Shown: piece by piece, positions 20,724 through 31,279 of the stretch | How positions within the stretch are numbered: the stretch's first letter is position 1 | Layout of the letters: each line of letters opens with the position of its first letter | Origin: Lactarius indigo | Taxonomy: Eukaryota > Basidiomycota > Agaricomycetes > Russulales > Russulaceae | DNA: 64,000 bases | Direction: 5' to 3' | Assembly: GCA_025766275.1 (NCBI GenBank) | Contig: JAFKAC010000027.1 | Span: forward strand, 310,001 to 374,000 | Translations under genes and position numbers: made by a program | The notes under the pieces: generated by a model | Database searches by the model: none | The model's input: the letters and a program-made list of their open reading frames with translations, nothing else | What the model was told of the DNA's origin: nothing

Positions 20724-20734
20724 ATCTTGGTCTT
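20724..20734 (-). other. Self-priming site (PBS) of G1
   Basis: AAGACCAAGAT on the minus strand, 2 nt from the LTR. It is complementary to ATCTTGGTCTT at 20962-20952. Confidence 0.7.
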
Positions 20735-20736
20735 AA

Positions 20737-21256
20737 TGTAATGCCATCACGACGTGAGCTCGACTTGAGCACGGAGCAGCGGTAACAACTTAGCGATGTG
20801 TCAGTCCTTCTGGCTTGAAGACACGGAGGTCCAAGCTTATGCGGTGGTAAATACGCGGAGGTATACCAGATAAGTCGAAGTTGAATGAAGTTGATAACTA
20901 TCTGAGACGAAGGCGAAGAGAAGGGAAAGAGAATACAAGTGACGATTCAAGAAGACCAAGATGGCGTGTCTTGGTCTTCACAAGACAGTTTAAATACAAA
21001 TCGAGCAGGCTTTCAAGCGCTGCTATGAGTCACCGTAATGTAGCGTCCAACATATCGCGTAAGTAGCTCAATCCAAGTACCACTACTACCAGTATTAGTG
21101 GCGTCGGTCATCAGTCAGCTATCGTACCGTATCTCCTATCGCACTACTGTATCATCGTGGTTAAGTCCGCAACTAATCTACCTTACCGCCGTAGTTGCAA
21201 CCGGTACAGTAAGGGTCCTCAGTCCGATACAATGGTACAAGCGTCGAAACGTGACA
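20737..21256 (-). repeat. 5' LTR of G1
   Basis: 520 bp. On the minus strand TATTTAAA is at 20996-20989 and the predicted start ATCTTGGTCTT at 20962-20952, with the same 34-bp spacing as in G2. Confidence 0.95.
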
Positions 21257-21261
21257 AAAGG

Positions 21262-21763
21262 TCATGTGTCACTGGGCTGACCGGTAAGACAGGAAGAGGA
21301 TTGAGAGCAAAGTCAAGGGGAAGCCTGCACAGAGGCTGAGAGGGGAATGACCCAAAGGAGATAAGGGTCAAGGGTCTGAGGTTCTGGGTCAAGGGCTTGA
21401 GTGCTGAAGGAACTGAGGCACTCAAGGAGTCAATGGGAGATACAACGCAGATAGTTGATTAAGCCAAAGCTAAGGAGCTAAGGCGCACTACAGGAATCCC
21501 TATATAGTACAGGATTGCGCCTGAGCGCATAATGCTACTGGTTGCTATAGATAGGGTAATGTGCTGGCAAAATGATGCTAACATTGTGCAAGATGGTGTC
21601 ATTGCCAGCAAGGCAACAAGAAGGCAGATAAGAATAGCACAGAAGGTGCTAGAATAATCAGATAAGGGGGAGGCATAGGTTCAAGAAAGGTAACTGCTAA
21701 GAAAGGGAATGGAGATGGATCAGATGAGATGAAGAAAGGAAAAGTAGCAGGGGGTTTGTGACA
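21262..21763. repeat. Solo LTR 'X', right part
   Basis: Continuation of 5256-5501 after the G1 insertion. Contains ccctatatagta near 21497 as a possible TATA box and ends TTTGTGACA before the target copy cttca at 21764. Confidence 0.7.
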
Positions 21764-22280
21764 CTTCAGCCATTGTTCAGATTTATGCTTGAAGTGTTGA
21801 TTGAGTGCCTTATATGCCTTTGCACTGGCATCTAAGCCAGAGTCCAGTTGCTTCCACTGCTTTAGTAGTGATGGGACTTTCACATACAAGTGTTATCAGT
21901 GTTGTATTAACATATGGGATAGTCTGGATGGATAATACATACCAATCCTAACCAGCTTCTTCCAGTTGGAGTAATTGATGTGGGAATCCAATACCTCCTG
22001 CCTATGGTCCAAGGACATCCCTCGGATGCTGCAAGAGATATTATTCAGGGGTGCCCACAAGGTCTCAATTATTTCTCCATCAACCTGCTTTGCTCCTGGA
22101 ATGTAGCTGGGAGAAAACCTTGGCAAGCAAGAATTCTGGTGCCCATGGATATGGAACAGTCCAATTCCCATCTGAAGTGTCAGTGAGCTTGGTAGTGAGA
22201 GTTCTGGACTGCATTTGACCCTCTTCTGAAAGTGGACTCTATATTGGCACATGATGTCATACATGACAAGAGCCACAGGT
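21764..22280 (-). pseudogene. KDZ transposase middle part (piece 2 of 3)
   Basis: Minus-strand frame with the core KDZ motifs: VMYDIMCQY (near 22255), GIGLFHIHGHQNSC (near 22150), YIPGAKQVDGEIIETLWAPL (near 22070) and DHRQEVLDSHINYSNWKKL (near 21980). After a short intron come LLKQWKQLDSGLD and HKSEQWLK, ending at the LTR X insertion. The upstream end meets the solo LTR at 22281. The acidic residues in GEIIETLWAPL belong to the conserved region of the family. Confidence 0.85.
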
Positions 22281-23641
22281 GTTACGATTTCTTTGGACTT
22301 GTTCCTTTGCATATTACTATTCTCTTCCCCACACTATACGAGCCCTGTACGATTACACGGACTTTACAATTACTCGGTCCCTATCACGCGCCCTACTTAT
22401 CTGTCACGGACGCTCTATTTTTACCCTATTTTTCCGTATTTTTACAGATTTATTTGGTGAAGATATGAGACTCCAACGTTGTGCTCAAACATCCAAGTCC
22501 TTATCATTAGATATGATAAGATGGTCAGTCACGTGATGCCAACACGTGCACCCACAAGCACGTGACCCTGAAACAGTAACTTCCTTATCGGATGTTACCT
22601 TTTAAGGGCACCTTCCTCATTAGTATAATAGTTTCTCATTGGACAATAAGCAGGGAACATTCTAGATAGTTCTAGACTATGTTGTCATAGGGTTGTGACT
22701 CATAAGATAAGGACACATCATTGTTCTGTCAGCGTTAATGACTGTGCATCAGTCAGCACAATAGATAACGCTATTATTAGACACGACGCGTCAGCGTCTG
22801 ACTCATTACTATTACACTTACCTTTAGTAATAAGGTTCTATAGTAATTCGAACTCAGCCACAGCACAGTATATAAACCCTCATGTAGCGTCCTGAGTGGG
22901 ACCAACTTGTCCTCTTGGTTCTCCACTTAGGTGCGTATTCTCTTGTACTTCCCTTACCTCTCCAATGTTAACTTGTCCTCTTGGTTCTCCACTCAGTGTG
23001 CCACAGCGTGATCACCAGACCTTTGGACTTGTATAAAGTCCTCACGTGTGTCTACTCTCCGTTGTGACTGTACATTCGGCGCGTGACTTGTCTCTGCGCT
23101 AGGCTTGGGTGTGCTACCTGTTCAGTTCGCTTACCTCACCCTTGGTCTAGTTGTACGCGATAAGTCATACCACTACATTATTGATGCTCCCTTCCAATAA
23201 AGTTCGACATGTGCTAGTTTCCAACTTGTTCCCATTCACGCACAATCCCGCGTGATTCACCATTGTTCCCAATGTATCCATGCCTTGTTCCCGTTATGCC
23301 TATCCCTTTATTCCTTGACCTGGCAATGGTGCCATCTATTTGTAACAACCATACAGCACAATCTCTATTTAACCCTAGTCATACCTAGCTTGTACAGTAG
23401 ACTAGACTTCTTGTGTAATACTACACTCATCTAAGATGGATGCCTTCGTGCCTTCCCTCGTCTCAAGAACCCCCAGCCTCTGCTAGACCTTCGAGTCTTA
23501 GCCTTCCTCTACGATCCAAGTGACTACTGTCCTTGTGATCCTTGTGCATCATTCTACTGAAGCCAAGCCTTAGAGCTTGCACTACCATGACTTGACTGAC
23601 TTGGTACAGGTTGTACCTTATACCCCTGTAGTGGTGTAACA
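22281..23641 (+). repeat. Solo LTR of the G3 (family 2) gypsy, itself interrupted
   Basis: Target copies acagg at 22276-22280 and 23642-23646. The ends TGTTACGATTT and GTGGTGTAACA match the G3 LTRs. 22402-23177 is a later insertion. Despite high divergence, the predicted start AGACTAGACTT (23399-23409) and TATTTAAC (23366) are kept at the G3 spacing of 33 bp. It splits the KDZ gene within a PVALVMYDIM segment. Confidence 0.92.
22402..23177 (+). repeat. Unclassified solo LTR nested inside the 22281-23641 solo LTR
   Basis: 776 bp, TGTCACGGACG to CCACTACA. The flanks are ttatc (22397-22401) and ttatt (23178-23182); the uninterrupted G3 LTR has cttatcgacg here, so the right copy carries a C-to-T change. 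A TATA-like TATATAAA lies near 22870. A near-exact repeat of acttgtcctcttggttctcc occurs at 22908 and 22972. No other copy is in the window. Confidence 0.8.
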
Positions 23642-24010
23642 ACAGGGATGTCCTTCATATTGTATGAGAGTGCTTTGCATATGCTGTAGTTCATATTGAT
23701 TTGCCTATGGAAAATGGTACATCACATCCAGATATAGGGATTCCAAGAGAACATTCATACCTCTCTCCTTTCTGGAAATCCACCACAGATGTTGGAACAA
23801 AGAACCCATGGCAGCAGGTAGTTGCACCAATCCCTGTGACATCAAGGTGTGTCCTACTAGAATTTGCCTGTTCAATGGCTCTGTAGGTATTACATGTGCT
23901 GGGCTATAAGGCCATTAGATAAAAGGATCTGGGTAAAGAAGACATCACATACTTGGGCTATTTCTTTTCTGCACTGGAGATAAGCCTTGTAGAAATTAGG
24001 GTTGGTCACA
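23642..24010 (-). pseudogene. KDZ transposase N-terminal-side fragment (piece 3 of 3)
   Basis: The minus strand gives CRAIEQANSSRTHLDVTGIG (near 23900) then HGFFVPTSVVDFQKGE (near 23800). After an intron of about 95 bp (GTATGAATG...CCATAG) comes INMNYSICKALSYNM, which leads into piece 2. This is the segment that precedes the YDIMCQ motif in KDZ proteins. Right of about 24010 the homology changes abruptly to a DUF6535 gene, so the transposase start is missing. Confidence 0.75.
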
Positions 24011-24814
24011 CCAACACCAACTTGAAAGTCGTGATATAAACATTGGATAAGAATACAACCAGGCTGGCGAAGAACAGGAACAGGGAAATGTGGAGAAGCA
24101 CAGGTAATGTTTCGACCACCCACGGGAGGAGGAACTTGTCAACACCTTCAGCAAAGAACGCACAAATTCGTGCTCGCTTTTCTGGACTGTAACATGTCTG
24201 AGTGACCTTGAGATATCTTCATGCCCATTGCTGCAGCAGCATCACGAGCAGGGCACAGGTAAGACTGATCACCAAGCTCATGAACCAAAGTGAGTTTACC
24301 CAAATTGCGTAGTTTGGTGGAGAGAATGGGGGAGGGGAAGTGGGGAGGGAAGCCGAGATATTGGGGTTGACAGTAGTCTGGTAGATATTTGCAAGGTAGA
24401 AGTTGGAAGTATCTTGTGGATTTGGTTGGATGTCCTGAATCGACACTGAGATCAACGACACAACAGCAGCAGAGAATAAACCAGTCTATGACCAATGAGT
24501 ATATTGACTCTGTGTGAAGCAAAAGATAGACACACAAATATGAGGATCCCGTCGGCATCTGCTTTCCAGTTCTCGGCCATCTTCTTGTCCTCTTCCATCG
24601 CCATTTCCATGTACATTGAAAATATAGGCCCAGAGCCATCGACGAAATTAGATACGGTGTGTGGTGCTTGACTTTGTCTCAATTGAGGGTACTGGCCACC
24701 TGTGTTGATGGCGGGCTAGATGAGAATGGGGAGGATAAAGTCAGGTAGGAGATCAGTACCTTCATGAAATCCTGCGCTAGGTACATTAGTAGCTTCTTGA
24801 GGAGCTTGTGACAT
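24011..24814 (-). pseudogene. DUF6535 membrane protein, copy 1 (N-terminal half)
   Basis: Likely start ATG at 24814 (MSQAPQEA), a short intron ending CTCATCTAG, then FVDGSGPIFSMYMEMAMEED, a second short intron after DGILIF (the donor again reads GTGTGTCT), and ISVSIQDI, VNSLWFMSLVISLTCALL and LLQQWA. TGA at 24219-24221 then interrupts before RYLK; copy 3 has CGA-type arginine there. Downstream, FFAEGVDKFLLPWVVETLPV and SLFLFFASLVVF remain readable to about 24020, where homology stops. The family is a four-helix membrane protein of unknown function found in large numbers in agaricomycetes. Confidence 0.8.
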
Positions 24815-25258
24815 TGACGACTATGAGGTGAGTCAATTGTAGAGAGCACAAAGAAGTAAGGTAGAATGTGTTACAGCCAGAGCGACCTATTGCCACAGCC
24901 GTAACGTGACATGAGGCTCAACCAAACCGCAAGTGCCGGATGCCTAACAAATTGTTGTTGTGAAACAAGCTTCATTTCTCATATTGTGTACTGTTGGGTT
25001 TCTGAACTGCACGGTAACAAAGGGAGTCAACATGCCAGTAAAGACTGGAGGGGGATCATTGAATAAAATCCAGTATTGGGTGTTTTAATTGGACGAAATA
25101 TCGATTAGTGCTGAAGTCGAACCGAATCAGTGATGTAACACCTACCGCTGGCTGCCTTCCTCTCAATCCGATCATACAATATCGGACCAATTGAACGCTC
25201 CTCGTCTCCATTAACAATTCTGTATACTTGAATCTATTCTTCTATTTCTCAGCAGGTC
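24815..25258. other. Intergenic, no gene seen
   Basis: Lies upstream of DUF6535 copy 1 and of the plus-strand ORFan fragment, so it could hold divergent promoters. I see no clear motif. Confidence 0.4.
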
Positions 25259-25324
25259 ATGCTGAGAGGTTCCAAGAAAGTTCAAGAGTCAAGCGGTGGG
25301 TTGCATGCAGGTTTCTCAGCGTTG

Positions 25325-25640
25325 ACGTCAAGAAGTGACTTGAGAGTGGGAGATCACACCCTCAAAGAAGTCTTTTTGGGAGCGTTCTGCGACGTCTTTT
25401 CTGGAGCAGAGCTGCCGTGCGTCCCATTCCTCCCTCTCCGCTTCGCCTGCTCACGTGTCTCGCTCTCTGTGCGAACTGTGCATGCCCTTCCCCTCGTTAC
25501 TGGAAACCTGCATCGCAAACAATACAACTTGCAGTATTCGATGCGACTGCAACTACCCTGTCCGACTACAACCATCTTGGCCCTCCTTAGACTCAATGTG
25601 ATCGCTGCGCAAGCTCTCACTCTTCATGCTCCTCTGGATA
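25325..25640 (+). pseudogene. ORFan fragment, repeat unit a
   Basis: Degenerate relative of the frame at 42774-43129. GACGTCAAGAAGTGA reads DVKK-stop where unit c has DVEKWL. Further on TTILALLRLNVIAAQA resembles TIFDIDTLLKLDAVLTAQA. A plus-strand frame of 134 codons covers 25259-25663 but its sequence is not convincing as a protein. I do not recognise the gene. Confidence 0.35.
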
Positions 25641-25663
25641 TCCCCAGGTGGTGGGCTGGATGA

Positions 25664-26430
25664 CTGTCACACCTGCCAGCACACACACACAGATACCGCC
25701 AGAATTACAGCACGTGTCTGCGACCTGGGTAGAGCGCTCAGCGCTGGACAGCTGGATCACTTGTGGTGAGTCTTCTCTCCACCCCCACCACATTCATTTC
25801 CTCTTTTTCTTCATTGACGTTACTAAATATAAAGTAGCCTATGCTAGCTTGTTCAAGGCCAAGCATTTGCAGGCGTATTCGGTCTGCAGACGTGAATGCT
25901 GTTGGTCTTGGGCCTCTTTTGGTGGGCCGCCTGGCTCGACGTCATCGCCTTCTCCCAGCGCTGTAACGGGGCAGTCACTGGTGGTAGTGAAGTAGTTTGA
26001 GACCCCTATGGTGGGATATTCACATTAGTCTCAAACATGCACAAGGGTTTGTCATTCTCGACGTCAAGGGTAGCAGTATGTCTACTTGTACTCACCGACT
26101 TGTCTCTGTAATTTGAACTACTCTCCTGCAATGTCCTTATCCCCAGTCTTGGAATGGCTCCTGGTACCAACTCTGCATGATGCCCGACGCTGCTCTCAAC
26201 AAGAGACCTAAACTAGTTTTTTGTGGACACTGTCTAAGTCGGTACTGAGGAGAAGATAGATATAGTTGTCTGGGTGCCAGGAGAGGCTTTCGTGTCACTT
26301 CTAGGTAAGCTCTCGTTGCCCGCAGTGGGTCAAGAAGAACGTTGAGATCCTCACATTTCCAACGCTACTCGAGCTTACGCACATTTCGCCAAGGTATTTG
26401 TACAGCATAATAAAACGGTATGTACAGAAA
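25664..26430. other. Intergenic, no gene seen
   Basis: No convincing frame. 26390-26430 is alignable with the 3' flank of DUF6535 copy 3 (43225-43260: cacatttcgccacggtatttg), so its right end is probably the 3' untranslated part of copy 2. Confidence 0.4.
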
Positions 26431-27080
26431 TTAAGAACATGTATTGAGTATTATCGGCGGTGATATTGAGAACTCAACAGGAATATATGCCCAATCAAAA
26501 ATGCACACTTGAGCAGCATGTTTAACAATATCATACTGGCCATGTGAAGGTGGAAGACCCGAGGCATCCATAATATTCTCGCGAATCGCCGAAGGGGGGT
26601 CGAGAGCGTTGTTCCTTTCTGCAATGAAGCCTTCGGACTGCCCTGCGACAGTGTCCAGATCAGGTACAGAAGATAGCCGTGGACAAGATGGGCCATGAGA
26701 AGTGGGGGCCAGCAGCGGCGAAGGAGATCCTGGCGAAGATGCGTAGTCAGACCCAGTCACCGAAGAGTTTAAAGATGCCTGTGGGCCTGTAGAGGGCACG
26801 TTGTCTAGAACCTGAATGGGAGAAGGGAGCAATGGGATGTCTAAATTGTCCAAAGAAGTGGTACCCTGCAAGAGTAACGTGTAGTGACAGCTCTAGGATC
26901 TATGAAAGGCCGGACGACAATTGTAAACCGGAAAATAGAACCATGAACGAACCTGAGAGTAGATGTGTGCTATTCCAAAACTGATGAGCCACACCGATGA
27001 TGAAAGCGATGTATAGCGCGGGCTATTACGACAAACGATAGGCATCAATCTGATGCATCCGTGCAGGGCCGTGGAGGAGC
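26431..27080 (-). pseudogene. DUF6535 copy 2, internally deleted
   Basis: Minus strand from 27080 reads TALHGCIRLMPIV then RYTSLSSSVW, matching the TALYGCITIIPII and YYTPLSLPMW segment of copy 3. After about 190 bp it jumps to the proline/serine-rich tail with LDPPSAIRENIMDASGLPP and GQYDIV. The middle 500 or so residues are missing. The normal stop after DIV is lost through a one-base change in GTTTAA, extending the frame to 26431. Confidence 0.7.
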
Positions 27081-27668
27081 GATCCCGGTGAACAATGATG
27101 CAGGTGAGACACCAGCTAACCCTTCAAACAATGTGACCTTCCTTCCGCCATCATCATGGCCTCTCTTTGCTCTGGCTCAGTTTGCGTTCTCGCATACTAT
27201 GCGGTGCGGGAAGCCGGAAATCCATCCTGCTGCCGCCACTTGACCCCATCTCACCGCTTGCACTCGCCTACAAAGGCTCGTGATTCTGCAGCACCTGCAG
27301 ATACTCATTTGATGGGCTGTTCAACAAACCAAGACATTTCTTCTCCTCCTTGGTAAAAATTTTCATCGTTTCAAAGTTGAATGACCACTGGTCGTGAATA
27401 GCAGACGGTTGGGTCGAAAGGACGTGAAATAGTTGGGGACCTTTAAGCGGCGGTTTCGGTATCACTGTCTTGGGATGAACTGCAATATCGTGTTGGGGAG
27501 CTGTCATGGCTGCTGTGGACCGACCTTGGAGGGGAGGACATGGGTGGATCATTGATTGAAGCCATAGAGACAACAGAACCAGAAACTTGTTTTCATATGA
27601 GAAGGGTAGTTAGTCATCGTTGAGTGCCTCGTTCACGATCCGACAAGACGCACATGACCACGTAACCA
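27081..27668. other. Unassigned stretch left of the DDE transposon
   Basis: A 101-codon minus-strand frame (27268-27573) has no recognisable motif. No repeat or RNA gene seen. Confidence 0.35.
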
Positions 27669-27670
27669 TA

Positions 27671-27710
27671 AGGTAGGGGCCATCAGGAACTTGCACCCCT
27701 TTATGTAAGC
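27671..27710 (+). repeat. Left terminal inverted repeat of the DDE transposon
   Basis: 40 bp from AGGTAGGGGCC to TTTATGTAAGC. One mismatch to the right copy, TG here against CG there (position 27692). Confidence 0.85.
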
Positions 27711-27936
27711 TATAAACCCTAGGGTTAGATTATATAATGTGTACGTAAGCGGCCACGGTGAGAGGGTTGACTTGGGAAAAATCCTGGCCTGGGGTTTGCA
27801 CGTTTAGGGTTATTGAGCTTGGCATCATTGTGATCCCAGGCGAGTTGTTGCGAGCTGACAGACAACTCAAGAGTGATAATTCAAGCATTATCAATGTATG
27901 CGCATGACTTCTCTGCAGGCTACTAAGCTACAGAAT

Positions 27937-30678
27937 CTAATAGATGGTTTCCTTCACTTCAAGAATGCTTTGGGGCGGTAACGTGCAATGTCTGTGATAT
28001 TTTTTATTCGCCCACACTGCTTGTGCACCTGACAGCCCATCCCTGTAAGCGGTAATAAAACACACGGCTTGGTTCGCAAACCTGTGAGGGAATGAGCCAC
28101 AAAACAAAACAAAAAAAAAATACTGACCTTCGGATGTGAAGAAGGGGGATGCTGTCAAGGCTCTCCTTCACAATTTGCTTCATTCCAAGGGCGGTCTTTT
28201 CTCAGGGGGCGGCATGGTATCAAGCTTTGGCTGCGCCCCAATATTGCTCAATAAAATTGAGCTCACAGTGATATTTTGGGTAAAAGTCGCAAATGTGGCT
28301 GCACGACCTGATTAATTCCTCGAGCTGTGATTTCTCAGCAATGAAATCAGGCTGGAGGAAAAGGATGCACCAGCAGTGTTACGCCCTAGCAGGGGCATGG
28401 GTTCTAGAGGTTTCAAATCACACAAGTATCAAGTGAAGACTTCTGTTGTCTTATTGCTATGAAATACAAGTAGCGAAAGCATGGCACAGGGTGCAGCACT
28501 ACTCTGTAATGTAGGACTCCTCGTCTGAAGTGTCTGACACTTCTCTACACTTGATCTTGCTAGTGCACAGAGTATAACAGGTGTGACGCATTGATATAGT
28601 TCAACTGCAAAGACTTTGAAGTGTCCTGGTTAGGGACTGAGGTAGGGGATGCACAAGAAGAGGGGAATAAGGCGAGGTCACACCAAAGTACGGAGGCAAG
28701 GTTGCTAGATTGCAAACAAAGCCAAGTCTGGCTTCCTACGGTCTATGGTACAGGTTTATATAGGACAGGGTTCCAAACAACATGAACACAAGTCCACACA
28801 ATATCAAAGAGACTAAACGGAGTAAGCAGAAGTTCGGATCAAGAGAAACAACGCCACTGATAAAAGTAGCTCCTTTGGTAACAATGTATAGTACAGAAGG
28901 GGAAAGGCATGGTGGAGACATACTGTGGCTGAGGTCCGAAGCGTCAGATCATAACAAGCAGCAGCAGTCCACACGGCCAGGGGGGCACTTGAACTGCCAA
29001 CACTGAGTGGCCAGCCCTGCTTCGGGCCACAGCCTGCATTCACAAATGATTTGCTCCATGCCCTTGAACCAGCCGGGCATGGAGGGGTGGTCGTCTGGGT
29101 AATAAAAAGGTTGTGGCTCCCCAGTTGGTAATTTACCGTCATGCATGCGCACTCCATTGAGATGATGCGTCCATCCGTGCTTCAGACCTGGGGGGAGTGA
29201 GGATAAAGTATCCAAGGAATAAACAACAACGCACCTTTGACCATCCGTCGAGCCAAAATCACATCGTCTGCACGCTTCTGGTGGCTTGGCACATTGTCAA
29301 AGAGAAACAACCCTTGCGCATAGCCACCAGTGAGCCCCTCAAAAATATTGATAGCGCGTTCTACCTGGACAAGCAGGTCGTTTGCTGTGAACCAGCCGTC
29401 CCTGTTCTTCCCAGGCTGGAAGAACACCTGGGCGTCACTGTGTGAGCATGAGTGGGATTGGAAGGGAAAGGGCCAGTGATAACGCACCCATCATTGTTGC
29501 GCAGTGGGCCCCAATCTGCAGTCAAGAAGTCCGAAACCATCAGGGTGAGGCCTTCTCCCTTTGGTCTTGGAACATTCTTGCCGGGACAGCCCCAGTATGT
29601 TTGCCATTGGTCGTTTTGATAAAAAATCGAATCATCATGAGTGATGAGAACGAGACAAAAGTGGCCGTTCGCCTCGGGCACGGGGAAGCCCAAGGGGCGA
29701 GGCAGCTCATTCCCCGCATCATCCCAGGTGTGAAAGCGACACTCGTATTGCTTAAATCGAGCCACAAATCCCTTCCTGTATTCCACGACATCCTCGCGGT
29801 CATGGCCATCAACATACATGCCATTCTGGTGTCTGCCAAACCGCCACCCCAAGTTGATTAACCAACGACACGAGGTGCACATCGATATCAATGGCTTGTG
29901 GATGCCAGCTCGCGTCAATTGGGCCTGCACCTCTGGGCTTGAAACGACTTCCATAACACCAGCTGCCGTGAGGGATCTGCATTTCGCCTTCTCACTGAGG
30001 GCAAGTTTGATTTCATTAACAACCCCTTCGTCATTCAACACAGATGGCCAAGTTTTGCCATGCTTGTGACTCGGAAGCTCTCAAGTGCGCACAAAGTTAA
30101 CCACCCATTGTCAGATGGCTTGCACGCGAGACATACCGCGCCCTTCGGACTTCGTGAAGATTTCTGAGGCACGCTTCCAGGTGAAGCCCAGAGATTTGTT
30201 CAGATACAGGTTCAACAACCTGATCATCGCTACTGCACGACCACAAAGCACTGAGTCCAAGTTGAGACTCGTGTTTCTGATCTTGAGGGATAACTCCTCT
30301 CGCATGGCCCGCAATTTTGCACAGTCTTGAAGGAGCTTGGTGACATTGACCACGGGCTGCTGAGTGGCTGCATCACCGGGGGCATTCCTGTGGTGAACGC
30401 CGTTAAGCTCCTTTGGGTCGGTGTCATTGAGGTCTTCAGGATCGCTCAGGTCGCTGCCACAAGACGAAGACGACTCTTCATTTTCGTACAGAATTGTCCA
30501 AGAAGGTCCCCAGTGAGTCTCCAGCTCCAAGTCGCTAAGATCGCTGCTAGAGAGCCCATGCATCAACATCATGCTTTCTGTTGCCTCCCTGGTCTCATCT
30601 TCGGTCTCGGTTTCCTCCTCCTCTTCAAGCCGTATCGCCATTGTGCTGCCTCTGGCACTGTGCAGGTTTTCCGCCACC
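27937..30678 (-). pseudogene. DDE transposase, main part (after G3 split)
   Basis: The minus strand continues the gene begun at 39223. It gives an acidic linker, a leucine-rich helical region (LLQDCAKLRAMREELSLKI), then YVDGHDREDVVEYRKGF (near 29815), first aspartate block VLITHDDSIFYQND (near 29640), GEGLTLMVSDFLTADWGPL, FFQPGKNRDGWFT, second aspartate block GLFLFDNVPSHQKRA (near 29300), PDDHPSMPGWFKGME (near 29070), and the glutamate block CELNFIEQYWGAAK (near 28260). The end is NQAVCFITAYRDGL...LPPQSILEVKE and a stop at 27937. Introns of about 50 bp fit near 29480, 29230 and 28110. TGA codons at 30111-30113 and 30081-30083 and the solo LTR at 28377 break it. Catalytic residues are kept. 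This would be the enzyme that moves the element. Confidence 0.85.
28377..28956 (-). repeat. Unclassified solo LTR in the DDE transposase
   Basis: 580 bp; the minus strand runs TGTTATGATCTG to GGGCGTAACA. Target copies agcag at 28372-28376 and 28957-28961. The minus strand has CCTATATAAACC near 28755 as a TATA box. It splits the transposase between VDCCC and FLQPDFIAEKS. Confidence 0.9.
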
Positions 30679-30683
30679 CCGTT

Positions 30684-31259
30684 TGTTACGATTTTCTCGG
30701 ACTCGTCTCTTTCCTTACCACTATTCCCTTCCCACACTGTACGAGCCCTGTACGATTACGCGGACTTTACGATTACCTGACTTCTATCATGCACCCTGCT
30801 TATCGACGTTCCCTTCCGATAAAGCTTGACATGTGCTAGTTTCCGACTTGTTCCCTCTCACGCGCGACCCCGCGTGATTCTCCTTTATTCTCGATATATC
30901 TATGCCTTGTTCTCTTTATGCTTATCCCTATGTTCCCCAATCCAGCGATGGCGCCATCTATTTGTAACAGTCATACACCCCAACCTCTATTTAAACGTAG
31001 TCATGCCTAGCTTGTACGGTAGACTAGACTTCTTGTGTAATACTACACTCGTCTACGCGAACTCGCCAGAGTCCCTTGTCTCCCGACCCCCGTCTTTGCT
31101 AGACCTTTGAGTCTTAGCACTCCTCTATAGTCCAAGTGACACGTGTCCTTGTGACTCTTGTGCACCATCACATCTGAAGTCGGGCCTCTGAGCTCGGACT
31201 ACCGATCGACTAACTGACTTAGTACAGGTCGTACTTAACGCCCCTGTAGTGGCGTTACA
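30684..31259 (+). repeat. 5' LTR of G3
   Basis: 576 bp, TGTTACGATTTTCTC to GTGGCGTTACA. Matches 38022-38597. Confidence 0.96.
30988..31031 (+). promoter_or_regulatory. Predicted core promoter and transcript start of G3
   Basis: TATTTAAA at 30988-30995. AGACTAGACTT at 31021-31031 begins 33 bp downstream, is complementary to the site after the LTR and is kept in the old solo LTR at 23399-23409. The start is inferred. Confidence 0.6.
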
Positions 31260-31261
31260 TT

Positions 31262-31272
31262 AAGTCTAGTCT
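31262..31272 (+). other. Self-priming site (PBS) of G3
   Basis: AAGTCTAGTCT lies 2 nt after the LTR and is the exact reverse complement of 31021-31031. Six of the 11 bases match the family 1 site (AAGACCAAGAT), so pairing is preserved while sequence changed. Confidence 0.75.
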
Positions 31273-31279
31273 CCTCACC

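Larger units (their letters stand above)
5502..21256 (-). mobile_element. Chromodomain Ty3/gypsy element G1 (family 1) with G2 nested inside
   Basis: The minus-strand element runs from 21256 to 5502: LTR, PBS, gag, pol with chromodomain and C-terminal extension, PPT, LTR. Target duplication aaagg lies at 5497-5501 and 21257-21261. The LTRs are 520 bp each and differ at about 6 positions, all transitions. G2 (9635-17515) entered the reverse transcriptase region and duplicated ctgta (9630-9634 and 17516-17520). Without G2 the element is about 7.9 kb. It carries three TGA codons where relatives have an arginine codon (20019, 8870 and 6842), so this copy cannot make full proteins. Confidence 0.95.

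Noticed and set aside
27268..27573. 101-codon minus-strand frame as a gene
   Set aside because: No motif, no relative in the window and no splice context; left as unassigned.
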